Shown here one piece after another: positions 1 to 8,864 of a DNA stretch of 23,671 nt. The notes beneath the pieces were generated by a model that ran no database searches, had not been told where the DNA came from, and saw only the letters and a program-made list of their open reading frames with translations. The translations under genes and the position numbers were made by a program. The stretch is from a virus. Within the stretch, counting starts at the first letter, position 1. Each line of letters starts with the position of its first letter. The stretch lies in IMG/VR virus record IMGVR_UViG_3300025438_000139, positions 1-23,671 of that record, one strand, 5' to 3'.

Positions 1-173
1 ATCAAGCCAGCACCTAGTAATGAGATCATTAAGCCTGCTGCTCCAACTAATATTTTTTCCAATCTATTAATTTGTTTTGATAAGTCATTCATTTTATCGT
101 GAGTTTGTTTTTGCATTATCCTACACAGTTTTTCATGATTGTCTAACCTAATTGAAGTTGAATTTTTAGTCAT
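1..173 (-). CDS. XhlA/holin-like small membrane protein, C-terminus outside the window
   Basis: This is the first 57 codons of a gene that runs off the left edge. The visible protein has a charged, helix-prone N-terminal half with heptad-like spacing (about residues 14-40), then an uninterrupted hydrophobic stretch from residue 41 (ILVGAAGLMISLLGAGL). A short coiled coil followed by one membrane segment is the layout of XhlA/hemolysin-type phage proteins, which accompany holins in lysis. The ATG shares its A with the TAA of the upstream 1154-residue gene (TAATG), so translation is probably coupled; no clear Shine-Dalgarno (SD) site is seen. Placement after the last virion gene fits a lysis role. 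The membrane topology is visible; the family and lysis role are inferred, and a spanin or unrelated small membrane protein is possible. Confidence 0.5.
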   Translation of the reverse strand, partial: MTKNSTSIRLDNHEKLCRIMQKQTHDKMNDLSKQINRLEKILVGAAGLMISLLGAGL

Positions 174-3100
174 TATTTTATAAGTTCTTTTTTTTCATAA
201 TCTTCTTTTTCATAATCTTTTTCTATTTGTTCAGAACCTAAGTTCTTTAGGTATCTAAATCCTTTTATTAATCTATTTACCGCCATTTTAGATTTATCTT
301 TTATAGTTACTCCTAAAGTATTACCTATTTGATTAAGTAAATCAGCAGGATCAACATCAAAGTCACTTTCTTCTTTAGGCAAAGACAAACCTAAAAGTGC
401 TCCTGAACTTGATAATTTTTCTTCAAAATCTCCAACATCTTCAGTAACTTCTAAACCTAGGGCTGTCCTTGTATTCATTCTATTATATAAAATATTTTTA
501 GGTCTTTCAAATTTACCAAATTTACCTAGTGTTGTTGTTGATTTTAAAGCATCCCAAAATGATCTAAATAAACTTCTGTATTTAATACTTTTAGAATTAG
601 CAAGTTGATCAAAGGCTTTAGGATAATTTCCACCTAAAAATTTCTTTTTCGCTGCTTCAATAAATTTTTTATAATCTAATAATAAAGCTAAACTATCTCC
701 ACCCATATCAAAACCATCATGTATTCTTGCTACTCTATTTAGAATCAATCTTTTATGATTCAAAGGCCCAGCAAATATATCAATTAATAATCCTATTCTA
801 TTAGCTTGCTCTGTTAATCCAGCAACACCAGGAGTTGTTGATAACTCCATAGTTTCTTGAATTGTTTTTAAACCAGTAGCTAAATCTCTATAAGAAGCAG
901 TAAAATCTTTACTAAATAATTCATCTAATACAGGTTTATACTCTGTTAAAAAATCATCTAAAAGTTGACCATTCATAGTTCCATTAGATTTAGTTTTAGA
1001 TACGAAGTCATTTAAAAATGTTGTTCTTATATCTTTTAATAAAAGAGGATTAATTTTTTCTAAATTTTTTACAAGTGCTCCAACATCATCAGTTCTCATA
1101 CGTGAATATAAATGTCGTACAACTGACTGAGCATTATCTTTTGCTAATACATTTACATTAATACCAGGTAAATCTCTTGAAATAGTTTCAATAGTTTCAG
1201 TTTGAAATTTAACAGACTTTTCAAATGCGTCCATTGCTTTTTTAGATGAACCAGCAAATTTATTATATAAATTATCTCCTAAAATAAGTTTATAATTTTC
1301 TCCATATTTTTTTATAAATTCATCATGAGATAACTCTGTTTTTTGTAATTTTCCATTTACTCTTTTTGGAATTACTTTATTATAATAATTTTCATATAGA
1401 GCATTAGTTATTTTATTAATGTCTTGTTGTTTAACTATTGTTCCTTTAATATCACCTTTAGTAGTAAGGTTTTGTAATTTTAATATATTACCTAATTTAG
1501 CAGAATTGTTTAATGAAGTAGGAGTATTATCTACAAAAGCATTAAATATATTTTTTTGATTTCCTGGAAGTTTAACATTAAATCCACCATCACGTTTTAA
1601 ACCTATCATAAATTCGTCAGAGAATTTAGTAATAGCAGAGCCTTGATAATTATTAACTAAATCTTTTATTGTTTGATTTGCATTTATTGCTTTTGTATTT
1701 GAAGAATTAATTACGGCGTCATCCATTCCATCTTGAAATATTCCTTTTGCTTTCGTTAAAAGTTGTTTTGTAGATGAAGATATATCTAAATTTTGTTCAG
1801 CATTCATAATATAAGCTCTCCAACCACTAGCTTGTTTATAAGTTAAGGTGTCTCCAGCTTTTATTCCTGCTAATCCTTTTTTAATAAATTGTATTGCTTC
1901 TTTTTGTGACATTACCATTCCTTTAATTGAAAGAAAACTACCAAAATTATTAACATTTTCCCATGTTGCTAATTTTTTATTATAATCTTTTATTTCATCA
2001 GCGGTTGCTTTTTTAGGAAGTTTAGGTTTTTTATCAATTAATTTAACATCTAAATCTTTTAATAAAGTATTAGCTATTTTTATTGATTCTTTAGGTTTAA
2101 TTATAACTGGAAGATTATTAGCTTCTTTTCTAATTATATCATCAGCAGTGCTCCATAAAGTTTTAAGATTTTGTTGTAAATCATTAAAGACAACTCCTAA
2201 ATCGTCAATTGCTCTTACTTCAGGTTTTAAAAAGTTTTCTTGCCAATTTTTAGTTACTATATCTTCTGCTGTTCTTATTTCATTTTCTGCAGCCTCTACT
2301 TCTAATCTTCTTATTTCTCTTACTTCATCACCTATTTTTGTAACTAAGTCATCTTTCATTTTAGGTGATATATTAACTTCATCTAATCCTGATAGTTTTT
2401 TAATTACTCTATCTTCTACTTTAGCTGCTGTCATTTTTTTCTCTAGGTCTTGTAATTTTTTAGAATAAATTAAATCTGCTTTAGTTCCTTTTTCAATTAT
2501 CCCTGATCCTGGAATAGCTCTTGCTACCCTTAAAGCTAAATATTCATTTGCTAAATCTTCAGGAACTCCTAATTCTAAAACTTTATCTCTTGCAATTTTT
2601 ATATCTTTAATAACTTGATCATCAAAATTAATTTCTCCTTTTAATATTTTTTTAACAGAATCATATGAAAGTCTATCTTTAGCAGTTTCCATTACTGTTT
2701 TTTTAATAGCACTTCCTGCAATTAACATTGCTGGAGTTAAAACTAAATCAACACCAGTCATTATTAATGCACTTTTTTGAGCATAAGCATCAAATTCTTT
2801 ATCTGTCATTTGATCTTTACTTAAATCAAAAAATCTTCTTCCTATATATAATTTTGAAAGTTCTCCTAAATAAGTTCCTCCAGCTGAACCAGCAACTGTT
2901 CCTGTAGGACCCACAAAACTACCACCAATAGCACCAGCTACTGCTGTAGCAATAGGTATAATATCTCCACTAATTGATCCAAGGTCACCTAAGTTAGGAA
3001 TAAGGCTAGGAGTATTTGCTGCTGTCCATTTATTATCTCCTCCTAGTTCTTTAGGAGTTCTATATATTAAAACAGTACTTGATCTTTCACCTTTTTTTCC

Positions 3101-3637
3101 ACCAACTTCTTGATATTTAAATTGAATTTTATTATCTAAAGAATTAACTAAATCTTTATCAAATTTTTTATCATCTATTAAAAATTCTTTATATAATCTT
3201 TTAGCTTCAAGTTTAGTAATGTCATCTCTAGGAACAGCAAAACTTAATTTAGTTCTAATTGAAGCTGGAAGTTCTTTATTTTTATCAGTAGTAATTCCTG
3301 ATAAATTTACTAACTCACCTTGAGAAGTAGTATATTCGTCCATATACATACTTTCTCCTGAAATATCATCTGCAGCAGCACTATTAGAAGCCGCATTTTT
3401 TTTGTTAAGTACACTTTTAGTTGTTTCTTGAATTAAATCGTAATCGTAACCTTCGCTAGTAAGAAAAGATTTTACATCAGTTATATTTTTTTCTTTTTTC
3501 TCTACTTGCCTAGTAGATAAATAATCTTCTTTTGTTAAAGTACCAGTAATTAAACCTGTAGCTGATTCTAAATCTATACCTTGTTCCGATACAAGAGTAT
3601 TAATTGACTTTTTTTGTGCTTCATTAAGTTCTGCCAT
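173..3637 (-). CDS. Large internal virion / DNA-ejection protein (putative)
   Basis: An 1154-residue protein, the longest in the window. It is mostly charged and helix-prone (many K, E, D, N), with two hydrophobic stretches: a Gly/Ala-rich one at about residues 225-258 (including AGAIGGSFVGPTG) and a second at about 288-310. I see no lysozyme or transglycosylase motif. A very long, soluble-looking protein with glycine-rich amphipathic segments at the end of a podovirus tail operon resembles the ejected internal proteins (T7 gp16, P22 gp16), which leave the capsid and help DNA cross the cell envelope. It begins 10 nt after the stop of the preceding gene, with no good SD site, and its stop overlaps the next start. 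No homologue is recognised at sequence level; the role rests on size, composition and position. A short tail-length protein is an alternative. Confidence 0.5.
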   Translation of the reverse strand: MAELNEAQKKSINTLVSEQGIDLESATGLITGTLTKEDYLSTRQVEKKEKNITDVKSFLTSEGYDYDLIQETTKSVLNKKNAASNSAAADDISGESMYMDEYTTSQGELVNLSGITTDKNKELPASIRTKLSFAVPRDDITKLEAKRLYKEFLIDDKKFDKDLVNSLDNKIQFKYQEVGGKKGERSSTVLIYRTPKELGGDNKWTAANTPSLIPNLGDLGSISGDIIPIATAVAGAIGGSFVGPTGTVAGSAGGTYLGELSKLYIGRRFFDLSKDQMTDKEFDAYAQKSALIMTGVDLVLTPAMLIAGSAIKKTVMETAKDRLSYDSVKKILKGEINFDDQVIKDIKIARDKVLELGVPEDLANEYLALRVARAIPGSGIIEKGTKADLIYSKKLQDLEKKMTAAKVEDRVIKKLSGLDEVNISPKMKDDLVTKIGDEVREIRRLEVEAAENEIRTAEDIVTKNWQENFLKPEVRAIDDLGVVFNDLQQNLKTLWSTADDIIRKEANNLPVIIKPKESIKIANTLLKDLDVKLIDKKPKLPKKATADEIKDYNKKLATWENVNNFGSFLSIKGMVMSQKEAIQFIKKGLAGIKAGDTLTYKQASGWRAYIMNAEQNLDISSSTKQLLTKAKGIFQDGMDDAVINSSNTKAINANQTIKDLVNNYQGSAITKFSDEFMIGLKRDGGFNVKLPGNQKNIFNAFVDNTPTSLNNSAKLGNILKLQNLTTKGDIKGTIVKQQDINKITNALYENYYNKVIPKRVNGKLQKTELSHDEFIKKYGENYKLILGDNLYNKFAGSSKKAMDAFEKSVKFQTETIETISRDLPGINVNVLAKDNAQSVVRHLYSRMRTDDVGALVKNLEKINPLLLKDIRTTFLNDFVSKTKSNGTMNGQLLDDFLTEYKPVLDELFSKDFTASYRDLATGLKTIQETMELSTTPGVAGLTEQANRIGLLIDIFAGPLNHKRLILNRVARIHDGFDMGGDSLALLLDYKKFIEAAKKKFLGGNYPKAFDQLANSKSIKYRSLFRSFWDALKSTTTLGKFGKFERPKNILYNRMNTRTALGLEVTEDVGDFEEKLSSSGALLGLSLPKEESDFDVDPADLLNQIGNTLGVTIKDKSKMAVNRLIKGFRYLKNLGSEQIEKDYEKEDYEKKELIK

Positions 3638-3647
3638 ATCATTTTAA

Positions 3648-5030
3648 TTATTCAGGTGGTACTGGCAGGTCTCCTTTAGCTGCTTCTTCTTGTGCTTTAG
3701 TAATAGCATCCTCCAGTATTTTATCTGCCGCTTCTTCTCTTATTTTAAACATTTCAAAGAATCCACCTGCTTCTTCTTGATCTTTATATACAGGTTGTAA
3801 ATCTTGATGATATTTAGCATTTACTATTTGAAAAGCTGTAGGGTTTTCTGAACTTCCATAAAGTTCAATTAAAGTTTCTGGTTTTACTTGATCTTTATAT
3901 AATTTAGCTAATTCTGCAGCAGCAGCGTCTTGTGATTCTGCTTTAAAATTAGCATTACCTTCTCCAGCAAAAGCAATATCATAAGATTTCTTAAAAGCTA
4001 CATCATTAATTTCTTTAGCTGCTTTTTCAGCAGCAACCATTGCTCTTAATGCAATAGGACTTGTATTTATATCTCCAACAGTTTGAAGTAATATTTCTAT
4101 ATCTTTGTTTGATACAGGATATAATTCTTTTACTTGACCTACAATTTGTCTTTTAGTAGCAGCTCCAAATATTTCTTTAAAAACAATAGATTGTTCTCTT
4201 GTCAAACCTGTTTCTTTATTTTCTCCAATTGATTTTAAAAGACTATCTGCTTTTTCACTTAAACCTAATTCATTTATTACTTTTTCTAAAGGAGCAAAAG
4301 TAGCTGATATTATACCAGTAGGTGGTTCTATTCCTTTTTTAGCTAATTTGTATACTTCATTAAATCGAGTATCAATAGATGCATAATTTTTTCTTGCTGC
4401 TTCAAAATCATCAGCATAATTTTTATAAGTATCAGATAAAGCTTTTTCTTTACCAGACATATAACTTGCAGATTTTTTAGAATTTATTGCTTTTAATTTT
4501 GCTAAATCTGTAGCAATGAATCCTTTTTCAGCTTTAAGTAATCCTTCACTAATAGCTCCAAAAGTTGACGTAGCTTGACCTATAGGTTTTATACCAGAAG
4601 AAGCATTTATAATTTCTAGACCTCTCATAAAATTCTTTTTCTTTGTAGGATCAGAGGCAATTTCTTCTATTTTATTAGGAACAGCTTCTGCTATCGCAGA
4701 AAGATTTGATCCTACACCTTGAACAAAAGCGGATGCGGAATCTCCTATACTAGATAAAGCAGATCCTGCAACATTTCCTACATTAGATAAAGCTCCCATT
4801 ATATCAATAGAAAACTTACCATCTTTAGTTTTAATTACTTCTTTTTCATTAACTACTTCTTCAGGAATAGTTTTTTCTATACCCATTTCAGATTCTTTAG
4901 AAGTAAGATAACCTTTATCTCTCATAGATTTTAGTTCTGCTTTATCCGATTCAGTAAATTTACTTTCTTGATCTTTACTAAAAGATAATTTTTGAGGACC
5001 TTGATCCGTTTGAATAAATTCTAAAGCCAT
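3648..5030 (-). CDS. Putative internal virion protein
   Basis: A 460-residue protein I do not recognise by family. The first 70 residues are charged. A small-residue-rich segment (Gly/Ala/Ser, about residues 73-115) could be membrane-active. The remainder is helix-prone and rich in Lys, Ala and Glu, ending in an acidic tail with PVPPE. Its ATG shares a base with the stop of the S74-tipped gene (TAATG), and the SD site AAGGAG lies inside the last codons of that gene, so the two are translationally coupled. It sits between two other candidate ejection proteins. Podoviruses commonly encode three such proteins in a row (T7 gp14-15-16, P22 gp7-20-16), and this triplet has the same arrangement. The assignment is inferred from context. 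Confidence 0.45.
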   Translation of the reverse strand: MALEFIQTDQGPQKLSFSKDQESKFTESDKAELKSMRDKGYLTSKESEMGIEKTIPEEVVNEKEVIKTKDGKFSIDIMGALSNVGNVAGSALSSIGDSASAFVQGVGSNLSAIAEAVPNKIEEIASDPTKKKNFMRGLEIINASSGIKPIGQATSTFGAISEGLLKAEKGFIATDLAKLKAINSKKSASYMSGKEKALSDTYKNYADDFEAARKNYASIDTRFNEVYKLAKKGIEPPTGIISATFAPLEKVINELGLSEKADSLLKSIGENKETGLTREQSIVFKEIFGAATKRQIVGQVKELYPVSNKDIEILLQTVGDINTSPIALRAMVAAEKAAKEINDVAFKKSYDIAFAGEGNANFKAESQDAAAAELAKLYKDQVKPETLIELYGSSENPTAFQIVNAKYHQDLQPVYKDQEEAGGFFEMFKIREEAADKILEDAITKAQEEAAKGDLPVPPE

Positions 5031-6055
5031 TATATCTCCTTAAACTCTACATCGAGTTTATTGTAATCTACCATTAAATAACCTTCATCATTAACAATTG
5101 ATGCATGAGGAACTTGATGAGCCATGACACCTTGATATTTTTTATCATCTCCTTTATATTTAAAGTTATAAATTTTAATTCCTGATGGAGATTTACCAAC
5201 TAATTTAATATCATCTTTTAATCTTATGTCAGAGTTATAAGCTGTTAATGCTCCTGCAACTTGACCAAAGGTACTTGGACCAGCGACTGGTGTAGTAGTG
5301 TAACCAGTTCTTTCTTCTCCATAACTTCTTATAGGAGCACCTGATAATGCACCAATCATTTGTTTAACTTGATTACCACCAAATTCTCTTTCTTCTATAA
5401 AGTCACGATATCCTTCTGCAAGTCCTGCTTGAGCTATACCACGAGCTTGAGTTCCAAAACCAGCAAGTCCCGCTGAAGCTGCTTGTAAAGCACCTAGTTG
5501 AGTAGTTGCACCACCCATTTGTGCTGCTCTATCTTGAGCAAATCTATTAGCACCTGATTCAAAACCAGCTTGTCTTAATCTTGCTGATGTGTCTCCCGCA
5601 CTTTCTATAAATCTTTCTGCACCTAAAACATTTTCTATTCCTTGTCTTGATCCTCCAAAAGCTCCTGCACCAATTGCAGATGCATTCATTGATTTTTGAG
5701 TTTGACCGTAAGCTTCTCTTAAATCTCCTAAAGCTCCTGAAACAACTTGGTCTTCATAAGGATTAGCATAAGTTTGAGCTGTAGCAGTGTCATAAGTTTG
5801 ATTACCTATTGCAGCAAGTTGTCCTGCTTGAGGTACTATTTGATTTTGATATATATTACCTGCTTGAACTTCGTAAGGATCAAGTTGAGCTATACGTTGA
5901 CCTTGAAAAGCTTGATAAGGTTTACTAAACTCAGTTTGACCTCGTCTTAAAGTATCTTCTTGAATTTCTTTAAAGTAAGCAGGAATGTCATAGCTAGTCG
6001 ATGACTGCGATGGTGCCTGTACTGTTGTAACACTTGGTTTGAAAATACTACCCAT
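5030..6055 (-). CDS. Virion protein with C-terminal S74 intramolecular chaperone domain
   Basis: A 341-residue protein. Residues 1-270 are rich in Ala, Gly and Gln and look like a helical or unstructured virion component (for example SAIGAGAFGGSRQGIENVLG at 126-145). The C-terminal ~67 residues begin with SDIRLKDDI at 275-283. This matches the Ser...Lys signature of peptidase family S74, the self-cleaving chaperone of endosialidase and other trimeric phage fibres (Ser275 the expected cleavage residue, Lys280 its partner). The motif GVMAHQVP (309-316) is also typical of S74. The domain is short for the family. The protein lies between the GNAT gene (8-nt overlap) and two putative ejection proteins, not next to the tail fibre. 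The S74 call is confident; whether the mature part is an ejection protein, tail tip or short fibre is unresolved. Confidence 0.7.
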   Translation of the reverse strand: MGSIFKPSVTTVQAPSQSSTSYDIPAYFKEIQEDTLRRGQTEFSKPYQAFQGQRIAQLDPYEVQAGNIYQNQIVPQAGQLAAIGNQTYDTATAQTYANPYEDQVVSGALGDLREAYGQTQKSMNASAIGAGAFGGSRQGIENVLGAERFIESAGDTSARLRQAGFESGANRFAQDRAAQMGGATTQLGALQAASAGLAGFGTQARGIAQAGLAEGYRDFIEEREFGGNQVKQMIGALSGAPIRSYGEERTGYTTTPVAGPSTFGQVAGALTAYNSDIRLKDDIKLVGKSPSGIKIYNFKYKGDDKKYQGVMAHQVPHASIVNDEGYLMVDYNKLDVEFKEI

Positions 6056-6503
6056 TGACTATATAAGTTCCTCCGATAACTTTAAATCCTAATTTAATAA
6101 AAGCCTTATCTTTTCTTTCAACGTCTTTACCTTGAAAGATTTCGCATATCGCAGTTACTTTATTTGCTAGTGCGTATTCTTTAAAAACTATCATTATAGA
6201 ACGAAATATCCTAAAGTTTCTATGTTTAGGATTCACATGTAACCATAAAGTTCTCATGAACTTTTTGTCACTATACCATGTCTCATCAACTGTAGCAGCT
6301 AATGTTCCTATAATAATATTTTCATATTCTACTACTATAACAAAACTATTCTTAATGTAAAATACTATATTCTCTAAAGCTTTAGTATTATTAGTGTTTC
6401 CAAAGTTGAATGGAGCCTCTGTAAGCCACGTTTTTAACAGTTCTCTTATACGAACAGCATCAGATATTCGAGCTGGTCTTATAGTATATTTATCTTTTTC
6501 CAT
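6048..6503 (-). CDS. GNAT-family N-acetyltransferase
   Basis: A 151-residue protein spanning a single GNAT fold. It opens with IRPARISDAVRIRELL, the usual first strand and helix. It continues with FVIVVEYENIIIGTLAA (central strands), LWLHVNPKHRNFRIFRSIM (the strand and helix that bind acetyl-CoA), and ends with the typical KAFIKLGFKVIGGTYIV. The acetyl-CoA pyrophosphate loop is normally (Q/R)xxGx(G/A); here the aligned RNFRIF lacks both small residues, so cofactor binding may be altered. It overlaps the tail-hub gene by 14 nt and the S74-tipped gene by 8 nt, which ties it to late transcription. GNAT genes are common among phage structural genes. The substrate cannot be read from sequence; a virion protein or host protein would fit. 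Family assignment is strong, activity uncertain. Confidence 0.85.
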   Translation of the reverse strand: MEKDKYTIRPARISDAVRIRELLKTWLTEAPFNFGNTNNTKALENIVFYIKNSFVIVVEYENIIIGTLAATVDETWYSDKKFMRTLWLHVNPKHRNFRIFRSIMIVFKEYALANKVTAICEIFQGKDVERKDKAFIKLGFKVIGGTYIVNG

Positions 6504-8334
6504 CTTGTTTTATATTTACTCTTAGTGTACCAAATCTCCAGTTATCTCCAACATTATTATTTTGTATCTTAACATTAGATTGTCTACCACGAATACGTGT
6601 ATTAACGAACCTAGTTGTGTTGTTTACAGTCAAAGTTTCTCCTACTGTTGCTGTATCATTAGGATAGTCTTTAACACTTAAAGTAATTACAGTGTCTCCA
6701 GTTTGATTTTGAAAGTCTGGTATAACTTTATTAATAAAACTAAATGTTTCACCATCAGCAATGTCTCCATCACCTGATTGAATATAAGCTTGTAAAGCAG
6801 AGCCATCAGCATCTACTCCTGATTCTTGAGCATAGATTAAACTTCTACCTTGAGTTAATCCATTAATTGTTGAAATAGTACTTGCGTTAGAAGTAGATAA
6901 ATACTCTGTAGCTAAAGGATTTAAATTAACTCCATTATCTTGATAAGTACTTCTATCCATAGTTCCAAAATACCAAGAGTTTTCTAAATAGTTATAAATT
7001 ACATAACGATCACATTGATCAGAGGCACTTGAACAATAGTACCATATCACTTCAGAGAAGTTAGAATTTTGTGCAGCATAGACTTGAGGATATTGAACTT
7101 TATTAATATCTTCAAATACATGATTTAATATTGGACAAGGTATTTCTTGAACTGATCCAGCATATCTAAAGAATTGTCCATCAGACATCCAGTAAGCTAT
7201 ATCATCTATGACTATCGCAGAGTTAAGACCAACAGCTCCACAGTCGTTACCTAATTGTCTAAAACCAAATATAAAAGGAGGACCTATAAAAGACATTGAT
7301 TGCATTGTAGTATCTGTCCATACTAATATAGTTCCTTTAGCAGGTCTTGCACATCTTATTTCACTTCCACCAGCTATTCTTTGTGATCCCGCAGAGTTAG
7401 TTACATTAGGTGTCCAAAAATTATAATTTTCTTGATCAGACCAACGAATAAACATTTTATCAAAAGTTGTACTGTCTCCAATAGTTGTTTCTGTTCCCAT
7501 ACAGATAACGTGTCTAGTTTCTGTAGATACTAATGATAATGTAGAAGTAGTAGGAGCATTAGCAATAGCTGTAGCTCTATTAGTAGACATTCCTCCTGAA
7601 AGATCCCACTCGTAAGTTCCACCATCTTTTTCTGTTATAACTAAATCTTCACCCCAATTATTGATAGACCATAACCGTGCATCAAGGATTACACTAGATG
7701 TTGATCTAGGTGTTCCCCAAGTAGAAGCACCCCAAGTAGAAGCACCCCAACCATATCCAAAAGTTTGTATAGATGGACCTATATTTAATTGATAAGTAGC
7801 AGTACAATTTGCAGTAGGTCCTACTGAAGAAGTTGCTGTTGCACTACTTTGAATAGTATAAGCATTAACATTTGATATACTTAAAATTTCATATTCACCA
7901 TCTAGTGTGGCTGCAGAAATTCCACCAACGTCAGCACTTACACTACTTAGTGTGACAAAGTCACCTAATAAAGCCCCATGACTTGTATCTGAAATAGTTA
8001 CAACATTACTTGTACTTGTAGTAGTAATAGCATTAACAAGAGCATCTGTTGATCTTATAGGAGTAATATCTTGATTATCTCCAGATTGATATACATATAT
8101 TTTTCTATCAGTTCCTATAGCTTCATAACGAGATCCATCTAAAGAATACCATTGTTCTAAAGCTCTTCCAACTCCTACATAATAATCTGCACTAAATTTT
8201 GTCCAGCCACCTATTTTTTGAGGAAGTCCTTTTCTAAATCTTATTTTATCACCATCTACCCATCTACCTTCTGCTCCTGTAGGAGTATTCTCAGTGTCTA
8301 ATCCAGGTTGAAAGTTTAATTGAGTTAATGGCAT
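6490..8334 (-). CDS. Tail hub / DNA-stabilisation-like structural protein
   Basis: A 614-residue, strand-rich protein that starts PLTQLNFQPGLDTENTPTGA and continues with RWVDGDKIRFRKGLPQKIGGW. This opening is conserved in a large family of structural proteins of short-tailed phages, related in my judgement to the P22 gp10-type packaged-DNA stabilisation/hub proteins. The repeated strand-turn pattern and Trp/Gly-rich blades suggest a beta-propeller-like body. A 5-residue unit (WGAST) is tandemly repeated near residues 196-207. It is the first minus-strand gene left of the plus-strand cassette and shares a 44-bp divergent spacer with it, so it needs its own promoter or readthrough from the right. 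Start chosen at ATG 8334: an AAGG site lies 16 nt upstream inside a motif shared with two other genes. The structural role is confident, the exact name less so. Confidence 0.7.
   Translation of the reverse strand: MPLTQLNFQPGLDTENTPTGAEGRWVDGDKIRFRKGLPQKIGGWTKFSADYYVGVGRALEQWYSLDGSRYEAIGTDRKIYVYQSGDNQDITPIRSTDALVNAITTTSTSNVVTISDTSHGALLGDFVTLSSVSADVGGISAATLDGEYEILSISNVNAYTIQSSATATSSVGPTANCTATYQLNIGPSIQTFGYGWGASTWGASTWGTPRSTSSVILDARLWSINNWGEDLVITEKDGGTYEWDLSGGMSTNRATAIANAPTTSTLSLVSTETRHVICMGTETTIGDSTTFDKMFIRWSDQENYNFWTPNVTNSAGSQRIAGGSEIRCARPAKGTILVWTDTTMQSMSFIGPPFIFGFRQLGNDCGAVGLNSAIVIDDIAYWMSDGQFFRYAGSVQEIPCPILNHVFEDINKVQYPQVYAAQNSNFSEVIWYYCSSASDQCDRYVIYNYLENSWYFGTMDRSTYQDNGVNLNPLATEYLSTSNASTISTINGLTQGRSLIYAQESGVDADGSALQAYIQSGDGDIADGETFSFINKVIPDFQNQTGDTVITLSVKDYPNDTATVGETLTVNNTTRFVNTRIRGRQSNVKIQNNNVGDNWRFGTLRVNIKQDGKR
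7715..7750. repeat. 15-bp tandem repeat inside the tail-hub gene
   Basis: The unit CCCCAAGTAGAAGCA occurs at 7715-7729 and again at 7730-7744, with a partial third copy (CCCCAA) at 7745-7750. On the coding (minus) strand it encodes repeated Trp-Gly-Ala-Ser-Thr. Because the unit is a multiple of three, copy-number change would keep the reading frame. Confidence 0.9.
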
Positions 8335-8378
8335 AGTTTTGTTTTATATACCTTATTTATATCTTACTTATAAATGTA
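8335..8378. promoter_or_regulatory. Divergent intergenic spacer, candidate promoter region for both directions
   Basis: These 44 bp separate the start codons of the minus-strand tail-hub gene and the plus-strand cassette. The sequence is almost pure A/T. On the minus strand it carries TATAAATA (8354-8361) followed by the 10-mer ATAAGGTATA (8347-8356), which supplies an AAGG ribosome site upstream of the hub gene. On the plus strand TATAAA at 8369-8374 ends only 4 nt before the cassette ATG, and no SD site is visible. Any promoter for the plus-strand operon must lie here or further inside the hub gene. The position makes promoter activity necessary for at least one side; the specific boxes are only candidates in such AT-rich DNA. 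Confidence 0.45.
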
Positions 8379-8864
8379 ATGAAAGAGCTAAAAGTAATAG
8401 ATAATTTTCTTGATAGAACAATATTTGAAAAGATACAAAAAATGGTGACGTTTGACTTACCTTATTATTATAAGATAGGGACGGCCTCTCCAAAGTCCGA
8501 TGATCTATATCATTTTGTACATTATTTTTATACAGATAATTCTGTAAAAAGTGATTTTTTTAAAGAAATAGTTATTCCTATTTTAGATAATTTTACTTAC
8601 TATTCTTTAATAAGAGCAAAAGCTAATTGTTACCCTTCAACTGAAAATCAATTTACTCATGCTAAACATATTGATTTACCAGTTCCACATAGAGGCTTGA
8701 TATTTCATATCAATAATAATAACGGCTATACTATTTTAGAAGATGGAACCAAAATAGAAAGTCTTGCTAATCGAGCTGTGTTCCTGGACACCAGCAAACC
8801 TCATCAAAGCACAAGCTGTACTGACCAAGATATACGTTTTAATATTAATATAAACTACGTCTAA
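8379..8864 (+). CDS. 2OG-Fe(II) oxygenase, small phage type
   Basis: A 161-residue protein with the signature of Fe(II)/2-oxoglutarate-dependent dioxygenases: His97-Ile-Asp99 (HxD) in the KHIDLP stretch, a distal metal ligand His142 in KPHQSTS, and Arg153 in DIRFNININ to bind the 2-oxoglutarate carboxylate. GYTILEDGTKI at 116-126 is the usual central strand-turn of the jelly-roll fold. The length is typical of compact phage members. Such enzymes hydroxylate or otherwise oxidise a substrate using O2; the substrate is not predictable here. It is the first gene of the plus-strand cassette, has no visible SD site, and its stop overlaps the next start (TAATG at 8862-8866). Confidence 0.8.
   Translation: MKELKVIDNFLDRTIFEKIQKMVTFDLPYYYKIGTASPKSDDLYHFVHYFYTDNSVKSDFFKEIVIPILDNFTYYSLIRAKANCYPSTENQFTHAKHIDLPVPHRGLIFHINNNNGYTILEDGTKIESLANRAVFLDTSKPHQSTSCTDQDIRFNININYV

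Noticed and set aside
2148-2468. Plus-strand open frame of about 106 codons inside the large ejection-protein gene
   Set aside because: Ser/Phe/Leu-rich antisense of Lys/Glu-rich codons, with no ribosome site or motif.
8354-8361. TATAAATA on the minus strand, identical to the T4-type late promoter core
   Set aside because: The gene set is podovirus-like, no T4-type late sigma factor is visible in the window, and this string is expected by chance in such AT-rich DNA. Kept only as part of the divergent spacer.
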